Positions 1-7,648 of a stretch of 41,390 nt of DNA are shown piece by piece (the first letter of the stretch is position 1; each line of letters opens with the position of its first letter). The notes under the pieces were generated by a model that saw nothing but the letters and a program-made list of their open reading frames with translations, did not search any database and was not told the DNA's origin. The DNA is from Legionella sp. km772. GTDB taxonomy: Bacteria; Pseudomonadota; Gammaproteobacteria; Legionellales; Legionellaceae. The stretch lies in assembly GCF_003989735.1 (NCBI RefSeq), contig NZ_RZGQ01000010.1, positions 1 through 41,390 on the forward strand, in the 5' to 3' direction. The position numbers and the translations under genes are program-made.

Positions 1-142
1 AAATCAAATAATCACTATAAAGATCAAGCATATCCATTTAATTCCCTCCCTAAAATTAAGGGCGGAATTCTAATGCTTTTTAGTCAAACTACAAGTTTAT
101 GTGCGTAACATGAGTTACTAACCCGCTATGCTAGGAGTTTGT
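1..142. other. Left-edge non-coding stretch
   Basis: No ORF or RNA gene is supported here. The stretch is AT-rich and ends in a ribosome-binding site (AGGAG at 133-137) that serves the broken small gene starting at 143. Any promoter for that gene should lie here, but I see no convincing -35/-10 pair. Confidence 0.4.
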
Positions 143-366
143 GTGAAAAAAATTAAATGGCTTTCTTTAGTATTTTAACCACGAGTTATTTTATTACGCC
201 CGGTGCGCTTGCGAATACTGCCGGTGCTTGTTGTAACACTGAATGCGAAACACAATACAGTACATCGTCCTCAGGGTATAGCACTTCTGGAGCGAATACG
301 ATATGCGCATGCAGTGGCTCGCCTAGTATTACGGTCTCTACCAACAATTGTACTAATGGCAACTAA
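143..366 (+). pseudogene. Small Cys-rich secreted protein, frameshifted in its signal peptide
   Basis: AGGAG at 133-137 sits five bases before a GTG at 143. That frame reads VKKIKWLSLVF, a typical signal-peptide start, then stops at 176-178. The frame from 175 onward continues as LTTSYFITPGALA, a hydrophobic stretch ending in a signal-peptidase-like ALA, followed by about 50 residues with six cysteines (CC, C, C-x-C, C) and many Ser/Thr, ending at 364-366. One extra T in the T run at 173-176 would join the two halves into a 74-residue precursor. An ATG at 157 opens the second frame alone but lacks the positively charged start and a well-placed ribosome-binding site. I do not recognise the family. 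A real one-base deletion, or a sequencing error in an intact gene, both fit. Confidence 0.45.
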
Positions 367-393
367 TTTAACAGAGGCGGAACAGGAGGCTAT

Positions 394-528
394 TTGAATT
401 GGCAAAAGATCTGCCGCAAAACAAACTATTTTGGTATACCGGTTTTGCTGGCTATCGCTGTCATTCTACAGCCTAGAGTTTCCAACGCTTATGCATCCAG
501 TTCCACTGTGCTGGATTCGCTAAAATGA
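394..528 (+). CDS. Possible 44-residue secreted or truncated protein, TTG start
   Basis: A perfect AGGAGG at 384-389 lies four bases before TTG at 394. The frame is open for 44 codons to TGA at 526-528. It reads as a signal peptide: a basic start (NWQKICRK), a hydrophobic core (IPVLLAIAVIL) and an AYA cleavage-like site, leaving only about ten residues. The last 56 bases overlap the 3' end of the acyltransferase gene on the opposite strand, so this may be the start of a longer gene truncated by a rearrangement. It begins 27 bases after the broken Cys-rich gene and could form an operon with it. Function unknown. Confidence 0.3.
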   Translation: MNWQKICRKTNYFGIPVLLAIAVILQPRVSNAYASSSTVLDSLK

Positions 529-1315
529 TCCGCTCTAAAGCCCGGTTATAAGCTAAGGTATTGTAATATAGGGACTCTTTTGTGGAGCCATAATCTTGCC
601 AAGGAATGGGTTCATGGAATTCTAATACATGTTGGCCATTAGCCAAACGATAACCTGCAGCAGGAATAACCGGCACCCCGGTATGACGCGCTAATGTAGC
701 TAAGCTACGATAAGTACCTGCTTTCTTGCCAAAAAATTCTACCGCAATGCCATCACGATTAACTAAGGAGGCGTGTTGATCTAAAACAAAAATGACCGCA
801 TGATTTTGATCTAAGGCCGCGCATACTTTATCTAGAGAGTTTTTTTTAGGGATAACATTCAAACCCGCATTATAATAATTTTTAAACATCATCCGTTCTA
901 GAGCTTTGAAGCGCAGAGTTCTTCTTATAAAATGAAATTGCCCTTGAAACTCTTTAAAATTAAGTACTCCCCCCAGCGGAGCAAATTCCCAATTACCAAA
1001 ATGTCCCGTCACCACTAAGACACCTTTATTTTGCGCAACCACCGACAGCATATGCTCATGACCAATGACCTGCACTTTATTTCTTAAACGCTCCTCACTC
1101 ATAAACCTTAACTGCATGGCCTCTTTAAACGACGTAGCCAAATGAGAATAGTAGGATTTTGCTAAATGAATTTTTTCTGCGCGGTTTAATTGCTCGCCAA
1201 AAACTTGGTCTATGTTAGCCAGAACCAAGCGGCGGCGATAGGGAATAAACCGATAAAGAAAACGCCCCGCTAAGCTAATCGGGAGGGCTTTAATTTTATG
1301 CGTTATATTATTCAC
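473..1315 (-). CDS. LpxL/HtrB-family lipid A acyltransferase (LpxXL-like)
   Basis: This 280-residue protein belongs to the lysophospholipid/lipid A acyltransferase family, which moves an acyl chain from acyl-ACP to a lipid A precursor at the inner membrane. The H-x4-E catalytic motif is seen as HFGNWE at residues 105-110, in the usual TGHFGNWE setting. The N-terminus carries a hydrophobic, basic membrane-associating segment. The start is GTG at 1315, which overlaps the upstream ketosynthase-like gene by eight bases, indicating translational coupling. Being last in an operon with an AcpXL-like carrier and two ketosynthase homologues, it most likely transfers the very-long-chain acyl product, as LpxXL does in rhizobia. 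The substrate is inferred from context; the family is clear. Its 3' end overlaps a doubtful small plus-strand ORF. Confidence 0.85.
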   Translation of the reverse strand: MNNITHKIKALPISLAGRFLYRFIPYRRRLVLANIDQVFGEQLNRAEKIHLAKSYYSHLATSFKEAMQLRFMSEERLRNKVQVIGHEHMLSVVAQNKGVLVVTGHFGNWEFAPLGGVLNFKEFQGQFHFIRRTLRFKALERMMFKNYYNAGLNVIPKKNSLDKVCAALDQNHAVIFVLDQHASLVNRDGIAVEFFGKKAGTYRSLATLARHTGVPVIPAAGYRLANGQHVLEFHEPIPWQDYGSTKESLYYNTLAYNRALERIILANPAQWNWMHKRWKL

Positions 1316-2582
1316 AAGCTTTTAACACCAAACAAGCATTCATGCTGGCAAACCCACGATTAATTAGCAAGGCGTAATCCGTGTTTAGCTCCTGATGATC
1401 CGGGCTTAAAGATAAGGATGCGCAAGCCGATGCTTTTTTCTCTAAATTAGCAATACCAGGAGCGCAACGATGTTCTAAGGCATAGCTTGTCATTACGGCA
1501 TCAATAACTCCAGAGGCACATAGAGTATGCCCCATAGACCATTTAAATGCAGACACGGGGGTATGGTGCTGAGCAAAAAGCGCATTTATAGCAGCAGCTT
1601 CACTATCATCGGATTTAGTGTTGCCATTACCATGAGCAACAATTAAACCAATAGCCTCAGGAACTAAATCAGTAGCCTTTAGGGTATTTGCTATTAAAGA
1701 AGCCAACTGCCCACCTTCAGTCTCGATAGAAAATAGCCCCTGCCCTTCACTGGCAGTTAGGCCACCCATCAGTTCAGCATAGCAGGTTGCATTACGCGCC
1801 TGCACACTAGCCTCACTTTCTAATACGAGAGCCGCAGCGCCATCGGCCAAAATAGTCCCATCATGGGCTTGATCAAAGGGTTTTAAATGCCGCTCACTTA
1901 AAACCCCAAGTTGTTCGTAGTAAAACATGGCTTGTGGTTCAATGCCAGTATCATAAGCAACCACCACCGCCCGCTCTGCTTGTCCAGTGCGGATTGCATG
2001 ATAGGCCTCTAAAATAGCTTGCGCACCACCAACGGCATGATTGGTCACATTATGATTTACCCCTTTAAAGCCATAAGTAATACCGGTATAAGCTAACACG
2101 TTGTTAGGTAAAATACGTAGTAGCCACATGGGGTGAACTTCATCAAATAATTGTTCGGCAAAAGCCTGCATGTTGGCTTGAGTTTTTGCAATTAAGGGTA
2201 AAAAGTCATATTGTTGGAAATACTTATTTCCGGGAGAGCCTACATAGACTGCAGTTTGCTCATTAAAATCAGAGACTGACTCTAAGTTATCACGATAGCT
2301 AATCATGCCACTATGTTCTACCGCTTTTACCGCCGCATGAATTCCCATCACGTCTTGACGCGAAATCACCTTAATTAATTTACGGTCAGGTAACATCTTA
2401 GCCGCTTGAAAATTCTTTAACTCGCCGCCTAAATGACAAGCCCATTGATTTATCGCCCAGTCCTCGACAGCCGCAATCCCTGATTGCCCTGCTAATACCG
2501 AATTCCATGTTTCATCAGCACTAGCTCCAGAGGCAGTTAAGGCGCTACGCCCAGTGATAAATACCCTGTTGAGATCAGTCAT
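1308..2582 (-). CDS. Ketosynthase-like protein lacking the catalytic cysteine (FabF paralogue)
   Basis: A 424-residue thiolase-fold protein homologous along its length to the FabF-type enzyme encoded next to it. A gapless alignment around the active site (anchored on IRTG here and IRRG in the neighbour) puts Ala183 where the neighbour has catalytic Cys177. The two histidines (H317 in AHGNGNT, H352 in MGHTL) and Lys347 are kept. It therefore should not condense acyl chains by the normal route. Family precedents for Cys-less ketosynthases are chain-length factors and malonyl-ACP decarboxylases that prime synthesis. The one-base junction with the upstream ketosynthase gene (both touch 2582) favours equal expression and a heterodimer. 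This position corresponds to one of the fabF1XL/fabF2XL pair in rhizobial clusters; which one I cannot say. Confidence 0.8.
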   Translation of the reverse strand: MTDLNRVFITGRSALTASGASADETWNSVLAGQSGIAAVEDWAINQWACHLGGELKNFQAAKMLPDRKLIKVISRQDVMGIHAAVKAVEHSGMISYRDNLESVSDFNEQTAVYVGSPGNKYFQQYDFLPLIAKTQANMQAFAEQLFDEVHPMWLLRILPNNVLAYTGITYGFKGVNHNVTNHAVGGAQAILEAYHAIRTGQAERAVVVAYDTGIEPQAMFYYEQLGVLSERHLKPFDQAHDGTILADGAAALVLESEASVQARNATCYAELMGGLTASEGQGLFSIETEGGQLASLIANTLKATDLVPEAIGLIVAHGNGNTKSDDSEAAAINALFAQHHTPVSAFKWSMGHTLCASGVIDAVMTSYALEHRCAPGIANLEKKASACASLSLSPDHQELNTDYALLINRGFASMNACLVLKACE

Positions 2583-3877
2583 TATAATGCTCCTTCATAC
2601 TGCGGATGCTTAAATAACAAGCAGCTGTTAGAACCGCCAAATCCAAATGAGTTCGATATAACCACTGCTAAAGATTTTTCACGCGGGCCATCCACAATGT
2701 AGTCTAAATCACATTCGGGATCAGCTGTTGTTAAATTGGCTGTTTTAGGAAGACGTGATTGCTCAATAGCCTTAACCGAAAGCACGGCCTCTAAAGCACC
2801 TGCTGCGGCAATTAAATGGCCGGTTTGGCTTTTAGTGGAACTAGTCGGTATAGAGGTAGCCCGCTCACCAAAGACTACTTTAATCGCATTGGTTTCGCTT
2901 AAGTCATTCATTTTAGTCGAGGTTCCATGTGCGTTGATATAATCCACTTCATCAGCGCGCACTCCTGCATCGCGTAGAGCACCTTCGATGGCTTGTAAAG
3001 CACCATCGCCGTTAGGATGTGAATCAGTAATCCGATAGGAGCTCAATGAGTTTCCTTCACCTGCTAATTCTGCATAAATGTGAGCACCACGAGCTTTTGC
3101 TTTATTCCATTCCTCTAAAATTAAAAAAGCAGCGCCTTCCCCTAATACAAAGCCATTTCGAGTTCCATCAAAAGGACGACTAGCCGTATGAGGGGTTTCA
3201 TTATAAGTCGACAAGGCACCTAGCAGGCAAAAACTAGAAAGCCCCAAGGGATTTATCATTGAATCGAAACCGCCAGCCAACATAAAATCAGCCTCGCCGC
3301 GGCGAATAACTTGCATGGCGAGTCCTAAGGCTTGGCCGCCGGAGGCACAAGCAGTATGTACGGAGGTTGCATAACCCTGAATACCAAACTGCTGGATCAA
3401 TAAAGATAAACCTGAATTAGAAGTGGTTTTGCCAAAATCATTTAACTTATAAAATTCTTTTTTATTGGCCTGCAACAAATCCCAGTTTACCTCCCCATCT
3501 GGAGCGCAGCTTTGTTGAAAGCGATGTAAGTAATCAAATTCTGCAGTCATCATCCCGCTGCCAACGACTACGCCCCATTTCCCGGCGGTTTGAGCCGTAG
3601 GGTGAATTCCTGCATCATCAAAGGCTTGTTGGGCAGCAGAGAGTGCGTAATAAGTAAATGGCATGGCAAAGCGTAAATGCTTCCCATTATGCCTGGTATC
3701 AGGCTTAAAGTTTTTTACTTCCGCCGCAATCCTAGTAGGGAAAGCCTGGGCATCAAAATGAGTAATCGGTGCAATACCCGATTTTCCTGCCATCAATTGG
3801 GTCCAGGTGGAGTCCACATCATTTCCCAAAGGAGATACAATGCCCACGCCAGTAATAGCTACTCGTTTCTTATTCAT
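2582..3877 (-). CDS. fabF: Beta-ketoacyl-ACP synthase II-type elongating enzyme
   Basis: A 431-residue FabF-family condensing enzyme that joins malonyl-ACP to a growing acyl-ACP with loss of CO2. The full triad is visible: Cys177 in TACASGG, His317 in NAHGTST, and His354 in QTGH, with Lys349. Length is close to the 410-430 typical of FabF. It lies five bases after the dehydratase gene and touches the Cys-less paralogue at its 3' end, so the two are probably translated together. In this cluster it is expected to elongate a specialised long acyl chain rather than serve bulk fatty-acid synthesis. The genome should have another housekeeping fabF elsewhere; that cannot be checked here. Confidence 0.9.
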   Translation of the reverse strand: MNKKRVAITGVGIVSPLGNDVDSTWTQLMAGKSGIAPITHFDAQAFPTRIAAEVKNFKPDTRHNGKHLRFAMPFTYYALSAAQQAFDDAGIHPTAQTAGKWGVVVGSGMMTAEFDYLHRFQQSCAPDGEVNWDLLQANKKEFYKLNDFGKTTSNSGLSLLIQQFGIQGYATSVHTACASGGQALGLAMQVIRRGEADFMLAGGFDSMINPLGLSSFCLLGALSTYNETPHTASRPFDGTRNGFVLGEGAAFLILEEWNKAKARGAHIYAELAGEGNSLSSYRITDSHPNGDGALQAIEGALRDAGVRADEVDYINAHGTSTKMNDLSETNAIKVVFGERATSIPTSSTKSQTGHLIAAAGALEAVLSVKAIEQSRLPKTANLTTADPECDLDYIVDGPREKSLAVVISNSFGFGGSNSCLLFKHPQYEGAL

Positions 3878-3882
3878 ATTCT

Positions 3883-4773
3883 TTACCCTTTTGCGTTCAA
3901 TACCACTTCAACAACACAAACTCTTTTACCCTCTACTTCACAACGACAAGCTAAGATTAACTCATGATGAGACTGTTGTTTTACTTTCATAGAACAAAGT
4001 ACCACCTCACCAGGTTGTACGAAAACGTTCATCTTAATTCGGCGCAGCTCCACGATTTGATAGCGTTCAGTCAAAGAGGCAATAATAAGGAATTGCTCAG
4101 TTAACTGCTGGATACACTCCAACAACACCGTCATGGGTAAGACGGGCTTTTTTGGGAAATGATCCGGGAAATAAGGCGCTGCGCGCGTAATTCTTTTTTC
4201 CGCACTAATACTCTCACCAGGGATGGAATCAATAAGGCGATCAAAAGTCATTGCGGTATAAGGCAGAATGTTCATGTCTAGTGTATGGGGTATATCGGAG
4301 TTCACTGAAGAACTTATCTGCGCCCAATCTCCCGGGCGATAAATTTCCTGGTATTGCGCCCGCACCTCTTGCGAAGAAATGAAATCGGTCATTGGCAATA
4401 AGGGGCCCAAAGCACCTTCAATAATGAAAACGGGCTCATTACCTACTCGGGCGATGCTATGATACTGAACGGCGGTATCATCAACCGCGTCAATATAGGA
4501 TTCTAATAACAAAGTTTCACCAAGATAAGCAGGCCGACAGACACGAGCACTGGCAACTACTCCTGCAACAGGCCGCAAGCTAAAATCATTATGCGCCATC
4601 ACATTCCAAGCAGCAAGCTGCCCTAAGGTTTCGCCAATTAAGGAGGAAATAAAACAAGGTTGCCCTTGTTTATCGAGCGTTAAACAGCGGTCGTCTTGAG
4701 TAATATGCTTCAATCCCCTAATGAACTCACCAGGGGAAGATTCAATGATCCGATCAACAAATAAAAAACGCAT
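3883..4773 (-). CDS. Double-hotdog beta-hydroxyacyl-ACP dehydratase (FabZ/FabA-related)
   Basis: The 296 residues are about twice the length of FabZ and show two hotdog-like halves. The second half carries the recognisable active site, HFPKKPVLPMTVLLE, with His205 and Glu219; the usual P-G is P-M. The first half has a matching helix (FISSLIGETLGQLAAW, Glu48) but no aligned catalytic His, so it looks structural. It would remove water from 3-hydroxyacyl-ACP during chain building. The gene starts two bases after the ACP stop and ends five bases before the ketosynthase. Its cluster position corresponds to fabZXL of rhizobia, where the protein is a shorter single domain. Confidence 0.75.
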   Translation of the reverse strand: MRFLFVDRIIESSPGEFIRGLKHITQDDRCLTLDKQGQPCFISSLIGETLGQLAAWNVMAHNDFSLRPVAGVVASARVCRPAYLGETLLLESYIDAVDDTAVQYHSIARVGNEPVFIIEGALGPLLPMTDFISSQEVRAQYQEIYRPGDWAQISSSVNSDIPHTLDMNILPYTAMTFDRLIDSIPGESISAEKRITRAAPYFPDHFPKKPVLPMTVLLECIQQLTEQFLIIASLTERYQIVELRRIKMNVFVQPGEVVLCSMKVKQQSHHELILACRCEVEGKRVCVVEVVLNAKG

Positions 4774-4775
4774 TA

Positions 4776-5180
4776 TTAAGCTACAGTTTCCGCTGTTTGG
4801 CTTGCGGCAACGACCAGCTTACAAAAAGTTTCAACCGTAAATAACATAGGAATTTCGTTGACTTTCATGTTGGCTTTGAATTGCTCAGCGGGGACTTCGC
4901 TTAAATAATTTTTTAAAGAAGCGAGGCCTTGCTCAGTTAAAACGCCACCTTTTTCAAACTCATCTTCAGCTAATTCACCGCGAGCATTTTTTTCTAATTG
5001 GCCACGAGGAATCTTAATTTTAAATTCTTTTTCTAGCTGAAATACTAAATCAAGAAAATCAATTGATTCCGCACCTAAATCAGCAATTAACCGACTGTTT
5101 AAAGAAACTTCCTCTTCATCAATTACTAATACATCAGCAACAATTTGCCTAACTTTAGGATAAACACCTGCTACATTCAT
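4776..5180 (-). CDS. acpXL: Specialised acyl carrier protein, AcpXL-like
   Basis: Ser39 in DLGAESIDFLDLVF is the expected phosphopantetheine attachment site; the DFLD-(I/L)-VF run and the following KIP segment resemble AcpXL, the carrier for very-long-chain hydroxy acids in rhizobial lipid A, more than housekeeping AcpP. At 134 residues it is far longer than usual carriers (about 80-95). The extra length lies between helix II and the C-terminal helix (roughly residues 60-110), including an acidic linker. First gene after an extended -10 promoter, followed within two bases by the dehydratase. The assignment as acyl carrier is firm; the very-long-chain role comes from sequence resemblance and neighbours. 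Confidence 0.8.
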   Translation of the reverse strand: MNVAGVYPKVRQIVADVLVIDEEEVSLNSRLIADLGAESIDFLDLVFQLEKEFKIKIPRGQLEKNARGELAEDEFEKGGVLTEQGLASLKNYLSEVPAEQFKANMKVNEIPMLFTVETFCKLVVAASQTAETVA

Positions 5181-5219
5181 TATTTTTCCTCAGAACGAAC
5201 CTAGATCACAAAGGAGCTG

Positions 5220-5225
5220 ATTATA
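5220..5225 (-). promoter_or_regulatory. Extended -10 promoter for the acyl-chain operon
   Basis: On the minus strand a perfect TATAAT is preceded by TGT, giving the extended -10 form TGnTATAAT. It lies about 40 bases before the ACP start. The region upstream is an A run with no recognisable -35, which extended -10 promoters can do without. It suggests the ACP-to-acyltransferase genes can be transcribed separately from the enoyl reductase gene. Confidence 0.5.
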
Positions 5226-5319
5226 ACATATATTTTTTTTTTATCATCTTTAAGCGCAGCAAAAGTATAAATTTTAACCGCCAACCCACCCGTGCAGTAG
5301 GAGTTGGCTTCTCGCCTGG

Positions 5320-6075
5320 TTAACCAATTTGACTATAACCTGCATCAACAAACAAAGTATGAGCATTAATCATAGAGGCTTCCGGCAAACATAATAAATA
5401 AACCGCATTAGCCACATCTTCTGGTGTTAAAGGCCGATCTGCTAAAGAATGGGCTTGATACTCATCCAAGAGCTGTTCACGATTAGGGAAATGTTTCAGG
5501 GCATCGGTATCAACAACCCCGGCAGAAATAGTATTCACGGTAATCCCATTAGGCGCTAATTCTAAACTCAAAGACCGAACTAAAGCTTCCAACGCCGCTT
5601 TTGATGCACCGATAAAGGCATAATTAGGAATAGCACGTATTGCCCCCAAACTAGAAAGGGCAATCACCCGTCCCCCTTTAGGCATTAATTCACGGGCTTC
5701 ACTAACTAAGTGATTTAATGCTAAGGCATTGGTTTCAAGACACCACCGCCAATGTTTAGTAGACATTTTTAATGCCGGCTTTAAAACCCCACTTGCAGCA
5801 TTGCTCACTAAAAAATTGAGCTGGGAAAAATGCTCTTTAAATTGAGCAAAAACCTCTTTCACTGACTGGTGATCAGCCACATTCGCTTGCAAGGCTACTG
5901 CCTTGCGTCCTAAAGCTTCAATTTCTTTAACTAATTGCTGCGCTTCATCTGAACTATTATAATAAACTAATGCGATATCAGAACCAGCTCGTGCTAATTT
6001 TAAAGCGGTCGCCTTACCTATTCCACGTGCTCCCCCAGTTATTAAAGCAACTGTTCCTGGAAATTGTAAACTCAT
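5320..6075 (-). CDS. fabL: FabL-type enoyl-ACP reductase (SDR family)
   Basis: A 251-residue short-chain dehydrogenase with the nucleotide-binding TGGARGIG (13-20) and SNAASG (91-96). The catalytic spacing is Tyr152-x6-Lys159 (Y-AFIGAS-K), the enoyl-ACP reductase pattern, and not the Y-x3-K of FabG ketoreductases; the residue at the FabG Tyr position is Ile155. The segment DALKHFPNRE (191-200) closely resembles Bacillus FabL, enoyl-ACP reductase III. It should reduce the trans-2-enoyl-ACP double bond with NADPH. It lies 139 bases upstream of the ACP gene, which has its own promoter. Automatic annotation would likely call it FabG. The ketoreductase step would then be supplied from outside the cluster. 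Confidence 0.75.
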   Translation of the reverse strand: MSLQFPGTVALITGGARGIGKATALKLARAGSDIALVYYNSSDEAQQLVKEIEALGRKAVALQANVADHQSVKEVFAQFKEHFSQLNFLVSNAASGVLKPALKMSTKHWRWCLETNALALNHLVSEARELMPKGGRVIALSSLGAIRAIPNYAFIGASKAALEALVRSLSLELAPNGITVNTISAGVVDTDALKHFPNREQLLDEYQAHSLADRPLTPEDVANAVYLLCLPEASMINAHTLFVDAGYSQIG

Positions 6076-6104
6076 TAAAAATGCCTCTAGTATAAAAAAG
6101 CACC

Positions 6105-6133
6105 AAACTACCCGGATTCTGCATCGCTGTCAA
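6105..6133 (-). promoter_or_regulatory. Possible sigma70 promoter for the enoyl reductase gene
   Basis: Minus strand: a perfect TTGACA (6128-6133), a 17-base spacer and a weak -10, TAGTTT (6105-6110), 29 bases before the fabL-type start. AGAGG precedes that start by about eight bases. Confidence 0.4.
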
Positions 6134-6199
6134 TCAGAGTAAGGGATTTATTAGTAAATTACCTTGTGTCTAAAGCTCTAAGTTTGTACCATTTGCCCC

Positions 6200-7585
6200 A
6201 TGATGAATTTATCCGCACCGTCAATGAAGTACTCTTGGTCTAAAACTGTTTTTCCTATCGCCGCCCTTTTTTCATTTCGCATGTTAGGGTTATTTCTTTT
6301 AATCCCGGTCTTTACCCTTTATGCGGCTGACTTTAAAGGTGCAACACCAGCGCTCATTGGCATTGCCTTGGGTGCATATGGTCTTAGTCAAGGCTTCTTG
6401 CAGATGCCTTTTGGGCTTTTATCGGATAAATGGGGACGTAAGCCAATAATTACGCTCGGACTCATTTTATTTATTATTGGGAGTTTCCTTGGTGCATTCA
6501 CCGACTCCATTTATGGCATAATTTTGGCGCGTACTTTACAAGGTACTGGTGCTGTAGGAAGTGTATTAATTGCTTTACTTGCTGATTTAACACCCGATGA
6601 ATCCCGTACTAAGGCGATGGCGGTTATTGGGATGACTATTGGTCTTTCCTTCAGTCTTGCAATGGTCATCAGTCCTGCGCTTTCGAAAAGTTATGGTCTT
6701 GCAGGAATTTTCTATTTAACCGCCTTTTTGGCCATTTTGGGCTTATTATTACTCCATATTGTTATCCCTAACCCGGATCAAGAGCGTTTTCATGGCGACA
6801 GTGAAACTAATCCAGCTCTGCTCCGCTCTGTATTAAGCAATACCCATTTACTGCATTTAAATTTTGGTATCTTTTGCCAGCATTTTATCCTAACCTCGAC
6901 CTTCTTTGTCCTGCCCTTAATCTTGAACTACCACATTGAGCAAAAAGACCTCTCCCAACCCTGGTCGTTTTATTTAGTACTTATGATAGTGGCATTCATT
7001 GCGATGATTCCTTTCATTATTTACGGCGAGAAAAAACATAAAACCAAATTGGTCTTTTTAAGCTCGGTGCTATGCACCGCATTGGCCCAGGGCATTTTAA
7101 TTTTTGCCGGAAAGCACTGGTATAGCCTATGTGCACTAATGCTCTTATACTTCATTGGATTTAATATCTTAGAAGCCTTATTACCCTCACAAATTTCTAA
7201 ACAAGCAAACCCCAATAGTAAAGGAACAGCAATGGGGGTTTACTCCACCGCGCAATTCCTGGGCATTTTTGCAGGAGGTACCTCTGCAGGCTTTTTATAC
7301 GCCTGGCAGCAAGATAAAAGCATTTTTATTGCCAATACCTTACTAAGCCTCCTATGGTTGTTCTCTTCTTTGCCTATGAAAATGAAATCAACCACCACCC
7401 TTATTCTATCTTGGCCGAATCAAGAACGAGCCAGTGAGGATTTAGTTAGCAAGCTATTAAATTTAGCAGGAGTTAAAGAAGTAGTATTCGCTGAGGAAGA
7501 ATCAGTAATTTATATAAAGATTAATAAAGAATTGTACCATGTAGGCAGTGCAGAGTCGCTAATAAAGGAATATGCGATTAATTAA
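6200..7585 (+). CDS. MFS transporter with C-terminal cytosolic domain, YajR-like
   Basis: A 461-residue major facilitator with about 12 membrane segments across residues 15-395. Motif A is clear after TM2: GLLSDKWGRKP, with Asp76. Beyond the last membrane segment, about 65 residues (LLNLAGVKEVVFAEEESVIY...) look like a small beta-alpha-beta domain, matching the C-terminal domain of E. coli YajR in place and length. The substrate is unknown; the family includes drug and sugar exporters. Two adjacent ATG codons (6200, 6203) are possible, without a clear ribosome-binding site; a later ATG at 6224 is no better supported. It diverges from the acyl-chain cluster, so a link to it is not shown. Confidence 0.8.
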   Translation: MMNLSAPSMKYSWSKTVFPIAALFSFRMLGLFLLIPVFTLYAADFKGATPALIGIALGAYGLSQGFLQMPFGLLSDKWGRKPIITLGLILFIIGSFLGAFTDSIYGIILARTLQGTGAVGSVLIALLADLTPDESRTKAMAVIGMTIGLSFSLAMVISPALSKSYGLAGIFYLTAFLAILGLLLLHIVIPNPDQERFHGDSETNPALLRSVLSNTHLLHLNFGIFCQHFILTSTFFVLPLILNYHIEQKDLSQPWSFYLVLMIVAFIAMIPFIIYGEKKHKTKLVFLSSVLCTALAQGILIFAGKHWYSLCALMLLYFIGFNILEALLPSQISKQANPNSKGTAMGVYSTAQFLGIFAGGTSAGFLYAWQQDKSIFIANTLLSLLWLFSSLPMKMKSTTTLILSWPNQERASEDLVSKLLNLAGVKEVVFAEEESVIYIKINKELYHVGSAESLIKEYAIN

Positions 7586-7612
7586 GCCCTACGAAATAAG
7601 CAACAAATTCGA

Positions 7613-7618
7613 TATACT
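7613..7618 (+). promoter_or_regulatory. Possible -10 element of the ssb promoter
   Basis: TATACT lies 30 bases before the ssb start, at a suitable distance. No good -35 is visible at 16-18 bases, and no LexA-type CTGT-N8-ACAG operator is present. Confidence 0.3.
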
Positions 7619-7648
7619 ATCGTACTAACTTTCGCACAGGAGATTTTT

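Noticed and set aside
203..397. 64-residue plus-strand ORF over the Cys-rich gene
   Set aside because: Out of frame with the signal-peptide and cysteine framework; no ribosome-binding site; likely a shadow.
2582..3877. Aryl-polyene biosynthesis cluster as the identity of the KS/DH/ACP genes
   Set aside because: The presence of a Cys-less KS partner and an acyltransferase fits, but the ammonia-lyase, thioesterase, membrane exporter and other aryl-polyene genes are absent, and the carrier resembles AcpXL.
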